A DNA stretch of 64,000 nucleotides from Cladocopium goreaui (taxonomy: Eukaryota; Sar; Dinophyceae; Suessiales; Symbiodiniaceae). The stretch lies in NCBI GenBank assembly GCA_947184155.2, contig CAMXCT020000510.1:1-64000 (forward strand), read 5' to 3'. Within the stretch, counting starts at the first letter, position 1. Each line of letters opens with the position of its first letter. Below, piece by piece: positions 61,300-64,000 of this stretch. The position numbers and the translations under genes were made by a program. The notes under the pieces are model-generated. The model searched no databases and was not told the DNA's origin. It worked only from the letters and a program-made list of their open reading frames with translations.

Positions 61300-64000
61300 C
61301 TGTCCTTGGCGATAGAAAAAAACGCGCGCAGAAATGTGCTAAAACCTGCATATTTCAAGAAAACTGCAAAAAAAAGACGCTGATTTTGGAAGCTCATGAA
61401 TGCAGAAAACATTGCAAAACGCACGAAAAAAGCCAAAACACAGTGGCACGGCGAATATCATGAACTGAATTGTTTGCCAAAACCATGCGTTTCGCATCCA
61501 ATGTCTAGAATATGAACGCCAAAAACAGACAAAACGTGGGTTCAGTTTCCCACCCGCCGGGATGTTTGAGAAAGGCTACAGTGGCTTGAAGAGTGACTTG
61601 TTCATGGAATGCGTAGAGGTATTGCAGACAGAAAACTTCTCTATACTGTCTATAACTTTCTAAATTATTCTTGTTACTTGTCTTATTTGTTCTAATTCTT
61701 CGCGCCAAACATCAGCTAAGGAGAAGGGTTTGTTGACGTCTCTTGCCTGCTTTGAGCAAAGCTTGTGAGCCATTTTTTGTGGATGCGAGTGAGAATAGCA
61801 ACCATGCAAATGGCTTGAACAGATCAGAGAAGAAGCAAAACTCAATTAACAAACCGCAGCAGGATAGCGAAAACAATGAGCTTATTATTGCTTGCTAGTG
61901 ATTAATTTTCTGCAGATTCCGCGCTTTGCTAGCGCTTTTTTGTTGGATAAAACATGCTCTTCTGGATCCGAACGCTAAGGTTCTCCAAGTGAGCAGCAGT
62001 TGAGCATTCCACCTTGCCTGTCAGCAAAAATGATGGAAGCTGTTACGATTCAGAGTCTGGGTATGCCAAGGGCATTGAGGGCGCAGGAATTTTGTGTCAA
62101 CCACCAAGGAACTCTTAGAGAAATCGCTGCAAGAAAATGTTGACGTGTAATTAATTGTAATTATATATGTATACACTGTTGTTTCGTTTGCGGTGTCGCG
62201 GATGAGGGGGAGCACTGTATTTCAATGATTTGGATAGTGAGAACTAGCATGAACTAGCCATTGGCCAAATCGCACATGACAAACTAAATCAAACAATCTT
62301 TAAATTCTGTTGATTTCAGATGGGTTCCAACCAAGTTGCAAGGGTTTGACCCCACCAAACCTGGAGCCGAAGTGTCACTTTGGCAAAGGCTGAAATAGGA
62401 GACAAGTGGAAGAGGCTGCAAGAGCAACAACTCCAATTTCCAGATTCATATAGAGACTCAGGGGACATCAGGAGACCATTGAGTTTCGCCTGCCTGACAA
62501 CCCCAATCATACAATTAATAACTTACATGCAAATGAATCAGACACACCCACACTGCAAATCAAACTTATCAGGATCAGAATCTGGACTTCCTAGTTTATT
62601 GGTGTACTGTATCTCCTGCAAAATGCAAACAACCTTATCAATAAAAAAAGGCATAGAAAGGCTCTCCTCAGCAAGCATGAAGTTTTAGATGCTTGTGACA
62701 AGCAATGGGCTGCATTTTTGGGAAGCCACCGCCAAGTCGCCTGGCAAGATTCAGCCTGGCCCATTCTGCTGCCTTTGGTTTTCAAACAGTAGGCACAGCA
62801 GTCGCTGTTTGAGGAGTAAACTCAGAGGCTTTGGAGGTTTTGGGACGCTTCTACGGCTTGTTGCAATTTTCTTTCCATAGCCGATTGTTTGATCTTTTTG
62901 GATCTGCCAAGACATCAGGTGATCCCGAAGCCACACTGCAGTCACTCGGAAAGCGATTATATAGCCAAGAGATGCCAAAAGATTCCTGAAATTTAGTTCA
63001 TGGCCCGGGATCGATCAGAGGATCCGGGAAACTTGTGCGACAAGAGAGATTGCCTTCTATGGAACTGTGGAAGAATCCCGGCAGTCTGTCCAACAAGGAA
63101 AAGAGCTTGTCATATAGTTCTGCAGCAAAAATATCAAACGATATCGTTTTCTAGGCCTGCTGAGGGAATGTTGTTGTCTAAAATTCTAAAAGTTCAAAAT
63201 CTCACCCTGAGGCTCTTGCCAAGCGAGAAGAATGCACGAAAGGTGGCGGTTCGAGGCGTTTTAAGAAAGGAGGACGAGCTCCAGGAGCGACCAAATTGGC
63301 GGTGATTGGTGACATTTGGTGACCATGGTGAGGCGTGAAACAAGTAGGGGTTGGATTCAATTTTAGATTCATCGAAGTGAAGGGAAGATCATCCCCATCA
63401 TCCGCATATCGTTACACTTCTTGTGATGGATGATGATGGATGATGGGCCGACGTTCTTGCCCATCCCAATTTGAAGGACGGCTTTGAGCCCAAGAGAACA
63501 ATCACAGAGGGCAATGCAGCCACACTGAAAAGAGCAGCTTTGGGTTCCATGGCAGCCAGATCAAATTGCCACAGAAGGGGGTGGTTCTGAAAGTGTAGAG
63601 TGTAGATATCCTCCCCGCTGCTTGTCTTTATAGTTTGCAGTCTATACTCTTAGGTTAGGTGGTGCAGTAACAATGATAAATATAATATATCATATATATA
63701 TTACATAGACTAGATAGATAGATAGATAGATAGATAGATATATATACATATATAATTTATAATTCACTTTCCATCCCCAAAATTCAATCAGAAGGTAACC
63801 AAACGACCAATATCAATAATAGGTTTCCATTGGCAACCAGAACCCTGCTGGCCGTAGATCTTGGATTGGGGGCCACGGTGCGTCAGTTGCTTTGGTTGCC
63901 TGGCCAAACAAAGTTTCCACTGAGGCTGCGTTTGCAGAAAGGGCTTGAAACCAGAAAGCCCGAGTCAAGATGACTTTTGCGTTTTTCACACAGGTCTTGC
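61300..64000. other. No recognisable gene
   Basis: Unique sequence with small exon-like hints only (for example 62325-62391, FDPTKPGAEVSLWQRLK before a stop). A GATA microsatellite is at 63712-63740. Nothing can be assigned. Confidence 0.5.

Overview
The window looks like nuclear DNA of a dinoflagellate, most likely of the Symbiodinium kind. The evidence is: two retrotransposons of dinoflagellate type; a 16-nt match to the dinoflagellate spliced leader; a GC-AG intron next to GT-AG introns; protein-coding genes far apart; and very abundant tandem repeats of many periods. There is no bacterial operon structure. Most long open frames, especially on the minus strand, are translations of repeats.

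Layout. 1-1760 is three stacked tandem arrays. 1761-9741 is an essentially intact tyrosine-recombinase (DIRS/PAT/Ngaro-type) retrotransposon with split direct repeats, gag, a methyltransferase-like/RT/RNase H polyprotein and a tyrosine recombinase. It sits inside a 16-bp minisatellite. 9744-15305 is repeats: a 121-bp satellite, a 209-bp repeat, the 16-bp minisatellite again and a CAT microsatellite. 15911-21182 is a gene for a probable membrane protein with FG-GAP/VCBS repeats, an EGF-like region and a cysteine-rich receptor-like region. 21200-39660 is mostly repeats, with a 67-bp perfect inverted repeat, two inverted minisatellite pairs, a 100-N assembly gap and two exon fragments of a possible dinoflagellate-expanded family.

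40180-47864 is an intact Ty1/copia element with 168-bp LTRs and a 5-bp target duplication, inserted in an ATTGATAT array. 48238-53960 holds only unassigned exon-like pieces. 54012-55244 is an aldo-keto reductase. 56374-58163 is a secreted or surface deiminase of the agmatine/peptidyl-arginine deiminase family, with one GC-AG intron. 58164-64000 has short exon-like segments, a G-quadruplex motif, a 44-bp repeat array and a transposase fragment.

The host genes share no obvious pathway. They are isolated plus-strand genes between transposons and satellites. The most unusual feature is the spliced-leader-like sequence carried in both A repeats of the DIRS-like element, just upstream of its gag start. 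All family assignments come from reading motifs by eye; no database search was possible.
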